Source: Acidobacteriaceae bacterium
Lineage (GTDB): Bacteria > Acidobacteriota > Terriglobia > Terriglobales > Acidobacteriaceae
DNA length: 6,902 bases
Direction of reading: 5' to 3'
NCBI GenBank assembly: GCA_031296355.1
Contig: JARLFX010000079.1
Span: forward strand, 1 to 6,902
Both the position numbers and the translations under genes were made by a program. Shown here piece after piece: positions 1 through 5,706 of the stretch; the stretch's first letter is position 1; each line of letters begins with the position of its first letter. Below the pieces are notes generated by a model. It did no database searches. It was not told the origin of the DNA and saw nothing but the letters and a program-made list of their open reading frames with translations.

Positions 1-182
1 CACGAAGCGGTATCGCATTGCTGGCACATCATGGGAACAGAGAAGCCTTCACGCTCCCAGCTATATACATGGACACGAGTCGCTGTGGGCCGGAACTGAT
101 TCTCGTGGCTAAAACCGCAAGCCAGTTCGCAGTTCTGGCATCCAGTGCACTTGTCTGGATGGATCATTAATACTTTCGGCAT
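1..182 (-). CDS. 4Fe-4S ferredoxin-type electron-transfer subunit, 5' end only
   Basis: Reading leftward from ATG at 182, 60 codons are visible before the window edge, so the gene is incomplete. The peptide begins MPKVLMIHPDKCTGCQNCEL and carries a CxxCxxCxxxC cluster motif at C12, C15, C18 and C22, then a second CxxC (C53, C56) that opens the next cluster-binding segment. A Shine-Dalgarno GGAG (191-188) lies 5 nt before the ATG, which fixes the start. Proteins with this N-terminus are short cytoplasmic two- to four-cluster electron carriers of the HycB/CooF/DMSO-reductase-B type. The closest pattern I recall is the iron-sulfur subunit encoded beside tungsten aldehyde ferredoxin oxidoreductases. 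The partner enzyme would lie beyond the left edge, so this assignment is inference; the nearby moaA supports a pterin enzyme. It lies 129 nt downstream of the outer-membrane gene on the same strand and may be cotranscribed. Sure of the ferredoxin fold, less sure of the partner. Confidence 0.85.
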   Translation of the reverse strand, partial: MPKVLMIHPDKCTGCQNCELACGFSHENQFRPTATRVHVYSWEREGFSVPMMCQQCDTAS

Positions 183-268
183 AACTTCTCCAATACAACT
201 GGCATAACTGCTACGCACTACTCTCTGGGTAGGCAAGCGCCAGTATCCTAGCACGCCCAGAGGAGCGG

Positions 269-300
269 TGAGTACCTCAATCCGTAAACTGAGGTACTCA
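269..300 (-). terminator. Perfect 11-bp inverted repeat after the outer-membrane gene
   Basis: TGAGTACCTCA (269-279) and TGAGGTACTCA (290-300) are perfect reverse complements separated by 10 nt. On the minus strand the hairpin begins 11 nt after the stop codon of the 312-1262 gene and ends 86 nt before the iron-sulfur start codon. No U-run follows on the minus strand, so it is not a textbook intrinsic terminator. It could be an attenuating or RNA-stabilising intergenic hairpin that sets unequal expression of the two genes, or a protein operator. Confidence 0.5.
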
Positions 301-311
301 ACCGGAAACAG

Positions 312-1262
312 CTAGAAACCGTACGACATTTGGACTCCAACCTGATGACGCGCCTTGAGGTTGACACCCGGCGCGATGGTGCCGGCAACCTGGGCAACGC
401 CCACGTCGAAGTTCAACTTGTGCTTCGGACTGGGAATAATGCGGGCGCAATAGGTAAGCGTGGTTGGGATGTTGAGTTTGACGCCGCCAATATCGGCAGC
501 GCTGGTGAAACCGAACGGATGCTCCGGCTGTTGCGATGCTTCGGAACCGAAGATGATCGTGCTCGAGCTGGGGCCCTTGAATGCGAATGCGACTGCGCCG
601 AATCCGCGTGCTTGCCAGTTGGGAGCATTACCGCCCATGCCCCAGAGTTCCGCATTGGTGCCGCGAACGCCGGCGTTCAGTACAACAGCGGCAAGCGGAC
701 CAGCCTTCTTGACCGGGACGGCCTTGGTGGCAACAGCGTAGATATCACCATTGCTGCTACCGGCGTTGGTGGCCGGGTGCCATGTGAGATAGTCGCCCAC
801 GTTGCGAACACCGGTACGAGCAATAAAGCCCGTTGAAATAGCTGGAACCCAGTTATTCTTCTTGTAGTTCTCTGGAATGACGATGAACTTGGCGTTATAA
901 ATTTCAAAACCGTTCTGCCAAAGCGGACTCAGCGAAGCGTCGCCGCCGAGGTTATGGTACTCGTGGGTATAGCCCACTTCGAGACGCTTGCCAATGCCGG
1001 CTTCAATTGACGCCTCATGAAAGTCGCCGATCACGGGACCGGCATTGAAATAGTGGTAAGCGACAACAGGATGGATCTTCTGCCCTTCGGCAGATGCGGT
1101 ATAGGCCATCGGGGTAACGAACACGCCCGTCTCGCCTTCCCATCCCAAAGCCTGCGCATTTCCGGTTGCAGACGAGCCGAGCACGGCTGCCACGCCGAAC
1201 GACGCCATCAGCAGCAGGCGCCCCATGGAACGGATGTTACTTTTCTGACTTGAGTAGTTCAC
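312..1262 (-). CDS. Putative outer-membrane beta-barrel protein with signal peptide
   Basis: The protein has 316 residues and a GTG start at 1262. The start is supported by AGGTGG (complement of 1276-1271) 7 to 8 nt upstream. Met13 is a possible alternative start that would give a more compact signal peptide. Residues 13-38 form a hydrophobic leader with a likely signal peptidase I site after NAQA (A38). The mature part alternates Gly/aromatic-rich strands with polar loops (for example 46-58, 84-101, 119-129, 190-200, 218-229, 284-316) and ends in Tyr-Gly-Phe, the terminal aromatic typical of BAM-inserted outer-membrane barrels. I cannot name the family; no catalytic motif is visible. A single cysteine (C272) remains in the mature chain. 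It lies directly upstream of the iron-sulfur subunit on the same strand and has a -24/-12 element about 145 nt before its start, suggesting sigma-54 control. A porin or uptake channel for the substrate of the linked enzyme is a reasonable guess only. Confidence 0.8.
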   Translation of the reverse strand: MNYSSQKSNIRSMGRLLLMASFGVAAVLGSSATGNAQALGWEGETGVFVTPMAYTASAEGQKIHPVVAYHYFNAGPVIGDFHEASIEAGIGKRLEVGYTHEYHNLGGDASLSPLWQNGFEIYNAKFIVIPENYKKNNWVPAISTGFIARTGVRNVGDYLTWHPATNAGSSNGDIYAVATKAVPVKKAGPLAAVVLNAGVRGTNAELWGMGGNAPNWQARGFGAVAFAFKGPSSSTIIFGSEASQQPEHPFGFTSAADIGGVKLNIPTTLTYCARIIPSPKHKLNFDVGVAQVAGTIAPGVNLKARHQVGVQMSYGF

Positions 1263-1406
1263 AGATGCACCACCTCACGAAACTTAAAGATCGGCACAGG
1301 GCACGAACAACAACATTCGGCACTAACCATCCAGCTACCGGCTTCACACCAAAAGGTGACGCGGGTCTCTTCTGCTGAGGCTTTGTACTCTGGCCGTGCT
1401 TACCTA

Positions 1407-1423
1407 TGCACGTCGTATGCCAA
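1407..1423 (-). promoter_or_regulatory. Putative sigma-54 (-24/-12) promoter facing the outer-membrane gene
   Basis: On the minus strand the sequence reads TTGGCATACGACGTGCA. It has the invariant GG (1421-1420) and GC (1409-1408) separated by exactly 10 nt, plus the flanking TTGGCA and TGCA of the sigma-54 consensus. Transcription would start near 1396, leaving a leader of about 134 nt before GTG 1262. An enhancer-type motif cluster lies about 200-265 bp upstream (1620-1686). A GG-N10-GC pair alone occurs often by chance, but the extra consensus bases and the sigma-54 activator gene nearby raise confidence. Confidence 0.65.
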
Positions 1424-1474
1424 GTTGTTCATGGCCGCCGCACAATGCGCGATCTGGGTAATGTTCCGCTCCGC

Positions 1475-1506
1475 GCACGCCTTCGTGCACTGCTGCAGAT
1501 GCAGCA
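1475..1506. repeat. Two adjacent short inverted repeats
   Basis: GCACG-CCTT-CGTGC (1475-1488) is a 5-bp stem with a tetraloop. TGCTGCA-GA-TGCAGCA (1491-1506) is a perfect 7-bp inverted repeat with a 2-nt centre. They lie between the -24/-12 element at 1407-1423 and the GTCACA cluster at 1620-1686, so the sigma-54 promoter would not transcribe them. The second is better suited to a dimeric DNA-binding protein than to an RNA hairpin. No function can be assigned. Confidence 0.4.
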
Positions 1507-1565
1507 AACCGGAGTTGAAGTCCAACCATTTCAAGCTATGAGTGCAAGAAGCCGATGACGCTGCG

Positions 1566-1590
1566 CTCGCTTTGGCGAATGCAAAGAGAG
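1566..1590. repeat. Imperfect hairpin, 5+3 bp
   Basis: CTC-g-CTTTG (1566-1574) pairs with CAAAG-a-GAG (1582-1590) around a 7-nt loop, with one mismatch. No U-run follows on either strand. It may be chance or a minor regulatory hairpin. Confidence 0.25.
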
Positions 1591-1619
1591 AAAACAAAGA
1601 AGTTGATTCGCGGGAGAAA

Positions 1620-1686
1620 GCTGTCACACTTTGACGTCACAAAACGAGACAAGTGTCACAAAATGCAACTTAGTTGTGTATGTGAC
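1620..1686. promoter_or_regulatory. Cluster of GTCACA/TGTGAC sites, candidate enhancer (UAS)
   Basis: GTCACA occurs directly at 1623-1628, 1636-1641 and 1655-1660 and inverted (TGTGAC) at 1681-1686. Read on the minus strand, two copies are TTTTGTGAC and a third is AAGTGTGACA. This is close to the TTTCGTGACAA and TCTCGTGACAA repeats at 5891-5923. The cluster lies about 200-265 bp upstream of the minus-strand -24/-12 element, a normal enhancer distance for sigma-54 activators. It also contains the palindromes TGACGTCA (1632-1639) and CAACTTAGTTG (1665-1675). A CRP/FNR-like half-site reading (TCACA) cannot be excluded. Confidence 0.5.
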
Positions 1687-1723
1687 TTGGAATGCGCATG
1701 TTAGATGATTCGATTGCTTGATA

Positions 1724-1822
1724 CAAAGCCGTAGTGGGCATTGCTCGTGCCTTCGGCTGGAAGAGCTGGGAGAACGCACCGCTTCACGGGCCTACAACGA
1801 AAGAGATAAGTACAATGCTTTG
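1724..1822 (+). promoter_or_regulatory. Moco/Tuco riboswitch (Moco RNA motif) upstream of moaA
   Basis: This is a structured leader RNA just before moaA. The outer stem P1 pairs CAAAGC (1724-1729) with GCUUUG (1817-1822). P2 pairs GUGGGC (1734-1739) with GCCUAC (1790-1795), six pairs with one G-U. Inside are a hairpin GCUC (1743-1746)/GAGC (1763-1766) with an inner GCC-UUC-GGC, the unpaired conserved-looking AGAACGCACC (1771-1780), and a hairpin CCG-CUUCA-CGG (1779-1789). AACGAAAGAGAU (1796-1807) follows P2. This arrangement and the GUGGGCA, AACGCACC and GCCUAC blocks match the Moco RNA motif as I remember it. That RNA is known from moaA leaders and is thought to sense molybdenum or, when P3 is missing, tungsten cofactor. 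Which ligand applies here cannot be settled by eye. The spacing from its 3' end to the moaA start is 82 nt. Confidence 0.82.
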
Positions 1823-1823
1823 A

Positions 1824-1855
1824 GGCGAAGATACTCATTCCTCGCCGATGCGGCG
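1824..1855 (+). promoter_or_regulatory. Possible riboswitch expression platform: two competing hairpins
   Basis: Immediately after P1 of the riboswitch, GGCGA (1824-1828) can pair with UCGCC (1842-1846), while CGCCG (1843-1847) can instead pair with CGGCG (1851-1855). The two stems share 1843-1846 and exclude each other. Neither is followed by a U-run, so transcription termination is not evident. Control could act on translation or on RNA stability, but the moaA ribosome site at 1892-1896 is not obviously sequestered by either stem. Speculative. Confidence 0.3.
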
Positions 1856-1891
1856 GATGGACCTCAAATTGCAAACAGGAAACTGGTACTC

Positions 1892-1896
1892 AAGGA
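1892..1896 (+). promoter_or_regulatory. moaA ribosome-binding site that sets the start at 1905
   Basis: AAGGA lies 8 nt before ATG 1905. The in-frame upstream ATGs at 1848 and 1857 have no good Shine-Dalgarno, 1848 sits in the loop of a potential hairpin, and the extra 19 residues do not resemble a MoaA N-terminus. Confidence 0.75.
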
Positions 1897-1904
1897 TTTT
1901 GCTT

Positions 1905-2879
1905 ATGGCTCCTATCGATATTCATGGTCGCCGCATCAGCTATCTTCGGCTGTCGGTGACCGATCGCTGCAATTTGCGCTGCCAGTACTGTATGCCGGCC
2001 GAAGGAGTCCGGAAGCTGGAACACAACGATATCTTGAGCTTTGAGCAACTTCACCGCATCGCCCGTCTGGCGGTTGGCCTTGGCATCGAAAAGATCCGGA
2101 TTACCGGCGGCGAACCGTTGGTGCGCAAGGGCCTCGTCGAGTTTATTAAGAACCTCTCTGCAATCGACGGGCTGAAAGAACTTGATCTTACGACGAATGG
2201 TTTGCTGCTGCGTGAGTTCGCGGCGGACCTGCGCCGCGCCGGAGTGCAGCGGCTCAATGTAAGCCTCGATTCGCTGAAACCTGCGACCTTTTCGTCGTTG
2301 ACGCGTGGCGGCAGACTGGAAAAAGCCGAGGACGGAATTCTCGCGGCGGAAGAGGCTGGCTTTCCGCCTGTAAAAATCAACACGGTTGTAATCCGGGGAG
2401 TGAATGACAACGAGGTGCTCGATTTTGCGGACCTGACGCTAAGGACTCCTCACCAAGTCAGGTTTATCGAATACATGCCGACAAGTATCGTGCCGGGCTG
2501 GCCGTCAGCGCTGGTCACCGGAGAAGAAATACTTCAGCAAATCAGCGATGTTTATCCACTGCGGCCGCTGCCCCAGAGCGACGAGGCAGGCCCGGCAAAG
2601 CTTTTCAAGATTCCCGGAGCGTTGGGAACGATCGGAATTATTACGCCGATCTCAAGTCATTTCTGCGCGTCGTGCAATCGCATCCGCGTGACCGCTTCGG
2701 GGGTCGTGAAAGGGTGCTTGTTCGATAGCGGAGCAAGTCTGAAGCCGTATCTGGAAGGCAGCGACGACGAACTGCAAGCTGTTCTATTTGGTGCGCTGAA
2801 GAACAAACCGGATCGGCATCACTTATTGGACAGCAAAGTACATATCATGCCTTTCTCGATGTCTGAGATAGGCGGATAA
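1905..2879 (+). CDS. moaA: GTP 3',8-cyclase (radical SAM, molybdenum cofactor biosynthesis)
   Basis: MoaA converts GTP to 3',8-cyclo-7,8-dihydro-GTP, the first step of molybdopterin (Mo or W pyranopterin) synthesis, in the cytoplasm. From ATG 1905 the protein has 324 residues, a normal length for the family. The N-terminal radical-SAM [4Fe-4S] motif is CNLRCQYC (C22, C26, C29) after the typical ISYLRLSVTDR. The SAM-binding GGEP is at 68-71, and RFIEYMP at 186-192 is a family hallmark. The second, GTP-binding cluster uses C254, C257 and C271 (CxxC-x13-C), and the chain ends MSEIGG with the functional Gly-Gly tail. It is therefore intact. It stands alone without moaB, moaC, moaD or moaE in view. 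The Moco-type riboswitch in its leader implies feedback control by finished cofactor, and proximity to a probable pterin-enzyme subunit fits cofactor supply. A start at 1848 (343 residues) is the less likely alternative. Confidence 0.96.
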   Translation: MAPIDIHGRRISYLRLSVTDRCNLRCQYCMPAEGVRKLEHNDILSFEQLHRIARLAVGLGIEKIRITGGEPLVRKGLVEFIKNLSAIDGLKELDLTTNGLLLREFAADLRRAGVQRLNVSLDSLKPATFSSLTRGGRLEKAEDGILAAEEAGFPPVKINTVVIRGVNDNEVLDFADLTLRTPHQVRFIEYMPTSIVPGWPSALVTGEEILQQISDVYPLRPLPQSDEAGPAKLFKIPGALGTIGIITPISSHFCASCNRIRVTASGVVKGCLFDSGASLKPYLEGSDDELQAVLFGALKNKPDRHHLLDSKVHIMPFSMSEIGG

Positions 2880-2936
2880 TTGCCCATAGCGAGTAAGGCC
2901 TTCGCTCCCGGGATTTGGTTTAATCGGAGTAAGGAT

Positions 2937-2978
2937 ATGTGCAACACAATTGTTTCCGGCCCATGCCAGGAGAACTGA
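2937..2978 (+). CDS. Possible 13-codon leader ORF coupled to the membrane-protein gene
   Basis: ATG 2937 to TGA 2976-2978 encodes MCNTIVSGPCQEN. GGAG at 2926-2929 lies 7 nt before the ATG, as good a ribosome site as any in the window. The TGA directly abuts ATG 2979 of the next gene, and that gene's own AGGAGA (2968-2973) lies inside the last codons. This suggests translational coupling or a leader peptide. The peptide has two cysteines (C2, C10) and resembles no precursor I know, including PqqA or mycofactocin. Chance is a real possibility for so short an ORF; the evidence is only the ribosome site and the exact stop-start junction. Confidence 0.4.
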   Translation: MCNTIVSGPCQEN

Positions 2979-3371
2979 ATGCCAACACCTTCGCTCGCTA
3001 AACCCTCAGTTTCGTATGCGCGCATTGGGAGCATTCTGTTTCGGACTCTTCACCTTCTGGCCATCAGCATTCTGGTCGGAGGACACGCGTTCAACGCTCC
3101 GGCCGATCAACTGCGTCCCCTGCTCTATCTCGCAATCGTGAGCGGAGTTGGCATGGCATGGATTGAAGCATACCCTTTTTGGCAGGCTCTGTTTCAGGGC
3201 TGGGGCATTCTTGTGATGATAAAGCTGGCGCTGCTGTGCGCAATTCCATTTGCATGGAACCACCGGCTGGGGATTCTGATCGTAGTGTTGGTGATTGGAT
3301 CTGTGGGATCGCACTTACCCAAGCGGCTGCGGCATTGCTCGCCACTGCTGGGACCGGAAGCGGGCTGCTAG
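2979..3371 (+). CDS. Small four-helix integral membrane protein of unknown function
   Basis: The protein has 130 residues. The start at 2979 is supported by AGGAGA (2968-2973) 5 nt upstream and by the abutting stop of the 13-codon ORF. Four hydrophobic segments are visible at about 18-37, 46-64, 74-93 and 96-112, so it is an inner-membrane protein. Intramembrane or interfacial histidines (H25, H36, H111), the patterns RTLHLLAISILVGGH and GSVGSHLPKRLRH, and W61/E63 recall small CopD-like or haem-binding membrane proteins, but I cannot assign a family. The C-terminal tail after about residue 118 is short and holds C120 and C130. It lies 99 nt after moaA on the same strand, with no visible terminator between them, so cotranscription with moaA under the riboswitch is likely. 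Its stop is 28 nt from the stop of the convergent regulator. A role beside the pterin enzyme, such as passing electrons to the membrane, is only a guess. Confidence 0.8.
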   Translation: MPTPSLAKPSVSYARIGSILFRTLHLLAISILVGGHAFNAPADQLRPLLYLAIVSGVGMAWIEAYPFWQALFQGWGILVMIKLALLCAIPFAWNHRLGILIVVLVIGSVGSHLPKRLRHCSPLLGPEAGC

Positions 3372-3399
3372 AGCCGGACAGAGAGATTGGCGACAGTGC

Positions 3400-5400
3400 T
3401 CAGTTGGATCGGCCGGCTAATTCAGACGAACAGGGAAAAGCAGCAGCTTCTGCCGCGCCGTATTCCTTGATCTTGCGATACAAGGTATTGCGACTGATTC
3501 CCAGCGAGGCTGCGGCCTTCTGAATGTTGCCTTTATGAAAGGCTATCGCCTTGGCGATCATCGCCTGCTCCACTTCATCGAGAGGCCGTAACGGCGCAAC
3601 GGGCGAACATGGATTGGACTCGGAATCGGAACTGATCAACTCGAAGTATTCCGGTCGCAAAAGTGGATCGTCGCCGGCCAGGTTAATGGCTCTCTCGATG
3701 GCATTCTCGAGTTCACGCACATTGCCCGGCCAGGAATAACACTTCAACTTTTCCAGAAGCCCTTCGTCGATTCCCTTCGCATCGACCTTCATCTTCGCGG
3801 CAATCTTGAGGGCTAAACTTTGCGCAAGTGCCGGAATATCTTCCTGCCGCTCGCGCAAGGGCGGTATGCGAAGATTGAGTACATTGAGCCGATAGAATAG
3901 ATCCTGACGGAAGCGGCCAGCTTTCACTTCCTGCTTCAGGTCCTTCAGGGTAGCGGCGATGATGCGAATATCGATTTCGCGGTCCGCGGTGGCACCGATG
4001 CGTGTTACCTTTCGCTCTTGAATCACACGGAGCAGTTTCATCTGTGCACAGAGCGGCATATCGCCGATCTCGTCGAGGAAGAGGGTTCCACCGTTCGCGG
4101 TTTCGAACTTTCCTGCCTGGCCACCCTTTTTGGCGCCGGTAAAGGAGCCGTCCTCATAGCCGAACAATTCACTTTCCACCAGGGACTCCGGTAGCGCGGC
4201 GCAGTTGACCGCAACAAACGGACCGTTGCATCTCTGGCCGTTGAAGTGAATTGCCTGCGCAACCAGTTCCTTGCCCGTGCCGCTCTCACCTTCGATCAGC
4301 ACTGTGGACGAACTGGCGGCCGCCATTCTGGTGCGCGCCTTTAATTCGGTCATGCTGGCGCCATCGCCCACGATGTCGTCGACAGACAAGCGCGGCGCAG
4401 CGAGATAAAACTGCTTGGGAAGAGCTTTCCACTTGTTGGCAACCTCCCGAAAAGTTGCGACCGCGCCAATAACCGTGCCGCTTTCGTCCCGAAGCAGAGA
4501 AGCGGAACTTCGAATTTTTTTGCCCGCCTGACTGCAGACAATCTCTTTGTCTTCGTACTGCACACCATCCTGCAGTATCTGAAGAAGCGGGATATGCAAA
4601 CTTGTCAATTGCGTGATATGCCGTCCGCGGGCGAGCTTCGGATCGAGACCGAAAATGCTTGCTCCCTTGGAATTGATTTCCGTGACGACTCCTCTATTGT
4701 CAACAGAGACCATTCCATCGGACATGCTTTCGAGCAGAATATTGGAGTAGCGATAGGCGTTATAGAGCTTCTCAGTGGCGCGCTGCAGGCAGAGTTGATT
4801 TTCGATGGCGCCAACGGCTGCCACAACCATTCCCAAGGTGTGAACGTTGGAGTGATGATAGTCGCCGCTCAGATCGAGCACGCCCACCATTTGGCCGTCC
4901 GCATCGAAGATGGGTGAAGCGGAACACACCAGAAAGTGATTCGGCTGGCAGTAGTGTTCCGCGGCAAAAACCTGCACTGGTTTACGCTCGAAGATGGCGG
5001 TACCGATGGCGTTGGTGCCTCTGGCAGCCTCACTCCAGTTCCCTCCGGGGCATAACTCGACCTGCCGCGTAAGCGAGGTAACATCAGCATCGCCGATCAC
5101 ATCCAGAAGGAATCCGGTCTCATCGCTGAGCACCACCTGGAATCCAGTGTGCTTAACGAAGTCGTACAGCCGCTCCATCACGGGCCGCACAATTTTGACA
5201 AGATGCTGACGTTGGAAGAGGCGTTCCTTGAGGCGGGACTGATCAATGCAACCCAACTCGGGGTTAAGTGGGTCAACGCTGAGGTTGTGACATCGCTGCC
5301 AGGAACTGGCAACCTCCACGCTCAAATGGCGAACGTCGAGAGATGCCCCGCCCGTGTACTGCTGCCACGCGTTCTGAACGACAAGGTTATCCGACGGCAT
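3400..5400 (-). CDS. Sigma-54-dependent enhancer-binding activator, AcoR type (GAF-PAS-AAA+-Fis)
   Basis: The protein has 666 residues with ATG at 5400 and a modest AGGT ribosome site 6 to 7 nt upstream. Residues about 60-205 form the GAF-like sensory region of AcoR-type activators, with the signature GTNAIGTAIFERKPVQVFAAEHY (here 128-150). A PAS-like domain follows at about 215-320. The AAA+ sigma-54 interaction module spans about 340-575: Walker A GESGTGKE (371-378), sigma-54 contact loop GSFTGA (418-423), Walker B GTLFLDE (438-444), the arginine-finger region RFRQDLFYRLN (496-506) and SWPGNVREL (556-564). A Fis-type helix-turn-helix occupies about 624-646. There is no receiver domain, so it should respond directly to a small molecule; AcoR itself responds to acetoin, but specificity is not transferable. 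The contact loop has Ser where most family members have Ala (GAFTGA). Nearby -24/-12 elements and shared GTGACA sites make the outer-membrane gene and the TonB receptor likely targets. Confidence 0.93.
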   Translation of the reverse strand: MPSDNLVVQNAWQQYTGGASLDVRHLSVEVASSWQRCHNLSVDPLNPELGCIDQSRLKERLFQRQHLVKIVRPVMERLYDFVKHTGFQVVLSDETGFLLDVIGDADVTSLTRQVELCPGGNWSEAARGTNAIGTAIFERKPVQVFAAEHYCQPNHFLVCSASPIFDADGQMVGVLDLSGDYHHSNVHTLGMVVAAVGAIENQLCLQRATEKLYNAYRYSNILLESMSDGMVSVDNRGVVTEINSKGASIFGLDPKLARGRHITQLTSLHIPLLQILQDGVQYEDKEIVCSQAGKKIRSSASLLRDESGTVIGAVATFREVANKWKALPKQFYLAAPRLSVDDIVGDGASMTELKARTRMAAASSSTVLIEGESGTGKELVAQAIHFNGQRCNGPFVAVNCAALPESLVESELFGYEDGSFTGAKKGGQAGKFETANGGTLFLDEIGDMPLCAQMKLLRVIQERKVTRIGATADREIDIRIIAATLKDLKQEVKAGRFRQDLFYRLNVLNLRIPPLRERQEDIPALAQSLALKIAAKMKVDAKGIDEGLLEKLKCYSWPGNVRELENAIERAINLAGDDPLLRPEYFELISSDSESNPCSPVAPLRPLDEVEQAMIAKAIAFHKGNIQKAAASLGISRNTLYRKIKEYGAAEAAAFPCSSELAGRSN

Positions 5401-5457
5401 GTGTCTACCTGAGAGCGCTAAACCTATAGAGTATCTTTCGCAAAGCGTATGTTATAC

Positions 5458-5523
5458 GGTGATACCCGTCACGTTGGCCTGATATGCAAGTTGTATCGAG
5501 GCATAGGTGATACAGGGAAAGGA
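5458..5523 (+). repeat. GGTGATAC direct repeat near the regulator's start
   Basis: GGTGATAC occurs at 5458-5465 and 5516-5523, 58 bp apart. Between them lies GTCACG (5468-5473, reading CGTGAC on the minus strand), related to the GTGACA sites elsewhere. The first copy and GTCACG form a short GTGA/TCAC inverted repeat (5459-5472). They lie 58-123 bp upstream of the regulator start and 184-252 bp upstream of the -24/-12 element at 5707, so they could serve autoregulation or act as an enhancer. Weak evidence. Confidence 0.3.
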
Positions 5524-5706
5524 GATAGGGCACTATTGGATTTGCCGGCACACCTACTCAAACCAAGGAAGGTGGCTGTCGCTGCGGTGAAACCACTCAT
5601 ACTTCGACTACATCTCTCGCGATCAAGCGACCATAGGCTCTGCCCAGAATGCTACGGCATATATCTATCAAACGCTAAAAAAAGAAGTTATATGGTGTGC
5701 ATCCAC

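Larger units (their letters stand above)
1263..1720. other. Intergenic regulatory region between divergent genes
   Basis: About 460 bp with no convincing gene. Several short reading frames cross it on both strands, but none has a good ribosome site or a recognisable protein. It holds the minus-strand -24/-12 element, the two inverted repeats, a weak IHF-like match on the minus strand at 1608-1596 (AATCAACTTCTTT, 12 of 13 to WATCARNNNNTTR) and the GTCACA motif cluster. I found no convincing sigma-70 promoter for the rightward riboswitch-moaA transcript. Confidence 0.6.

Noticed and set aside
330..836. Plus-strand 168-residue reading frame opposite the outer-membrane gene
   Set aside because: It is antisense to a gene with a signal peptide and barrel features, and it shows no recognisable protein or good ribosome site.
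1400..1627. Minus-strand 75-residue reading frame upstream of the outer-membrane gene
   Set aside because: It overlaps the -24/-12 element and both inverted repeats, and its low-complexity Ser/Ala composition resembles no protein.
1674..1710. Sigma-70 promoter for the riboswitch-moaA transcript (TTGTGT or TTGGAA with TTAGAT)
   Set aside because: Spacings are wrong (21 and 8 nt) and the hexamers match poorly.
1848..1904. N-terminal extension of moaA from ATG 1848
   Set aside because: There is no ribosome site before 1848, and the extra 19 residues are not MoaA-like. AAGGA at 1892-1896 supports ATG 1905.
3372..3399. Bidirectional terminator between the convergent genes
   Set aside because: The 28-nt gap has no stable stem with a flanking T-run on either strand.
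5589..5633. Minus-strand GG-N10-GC pairs as sigma-54 promoters for the regulator gene (for example near 5590 and 5620)
   Set aside because: Only the GG and GC dinucleotides match; the flanking consensus bases are absent, and such pairs are expected by chance several times in this region.
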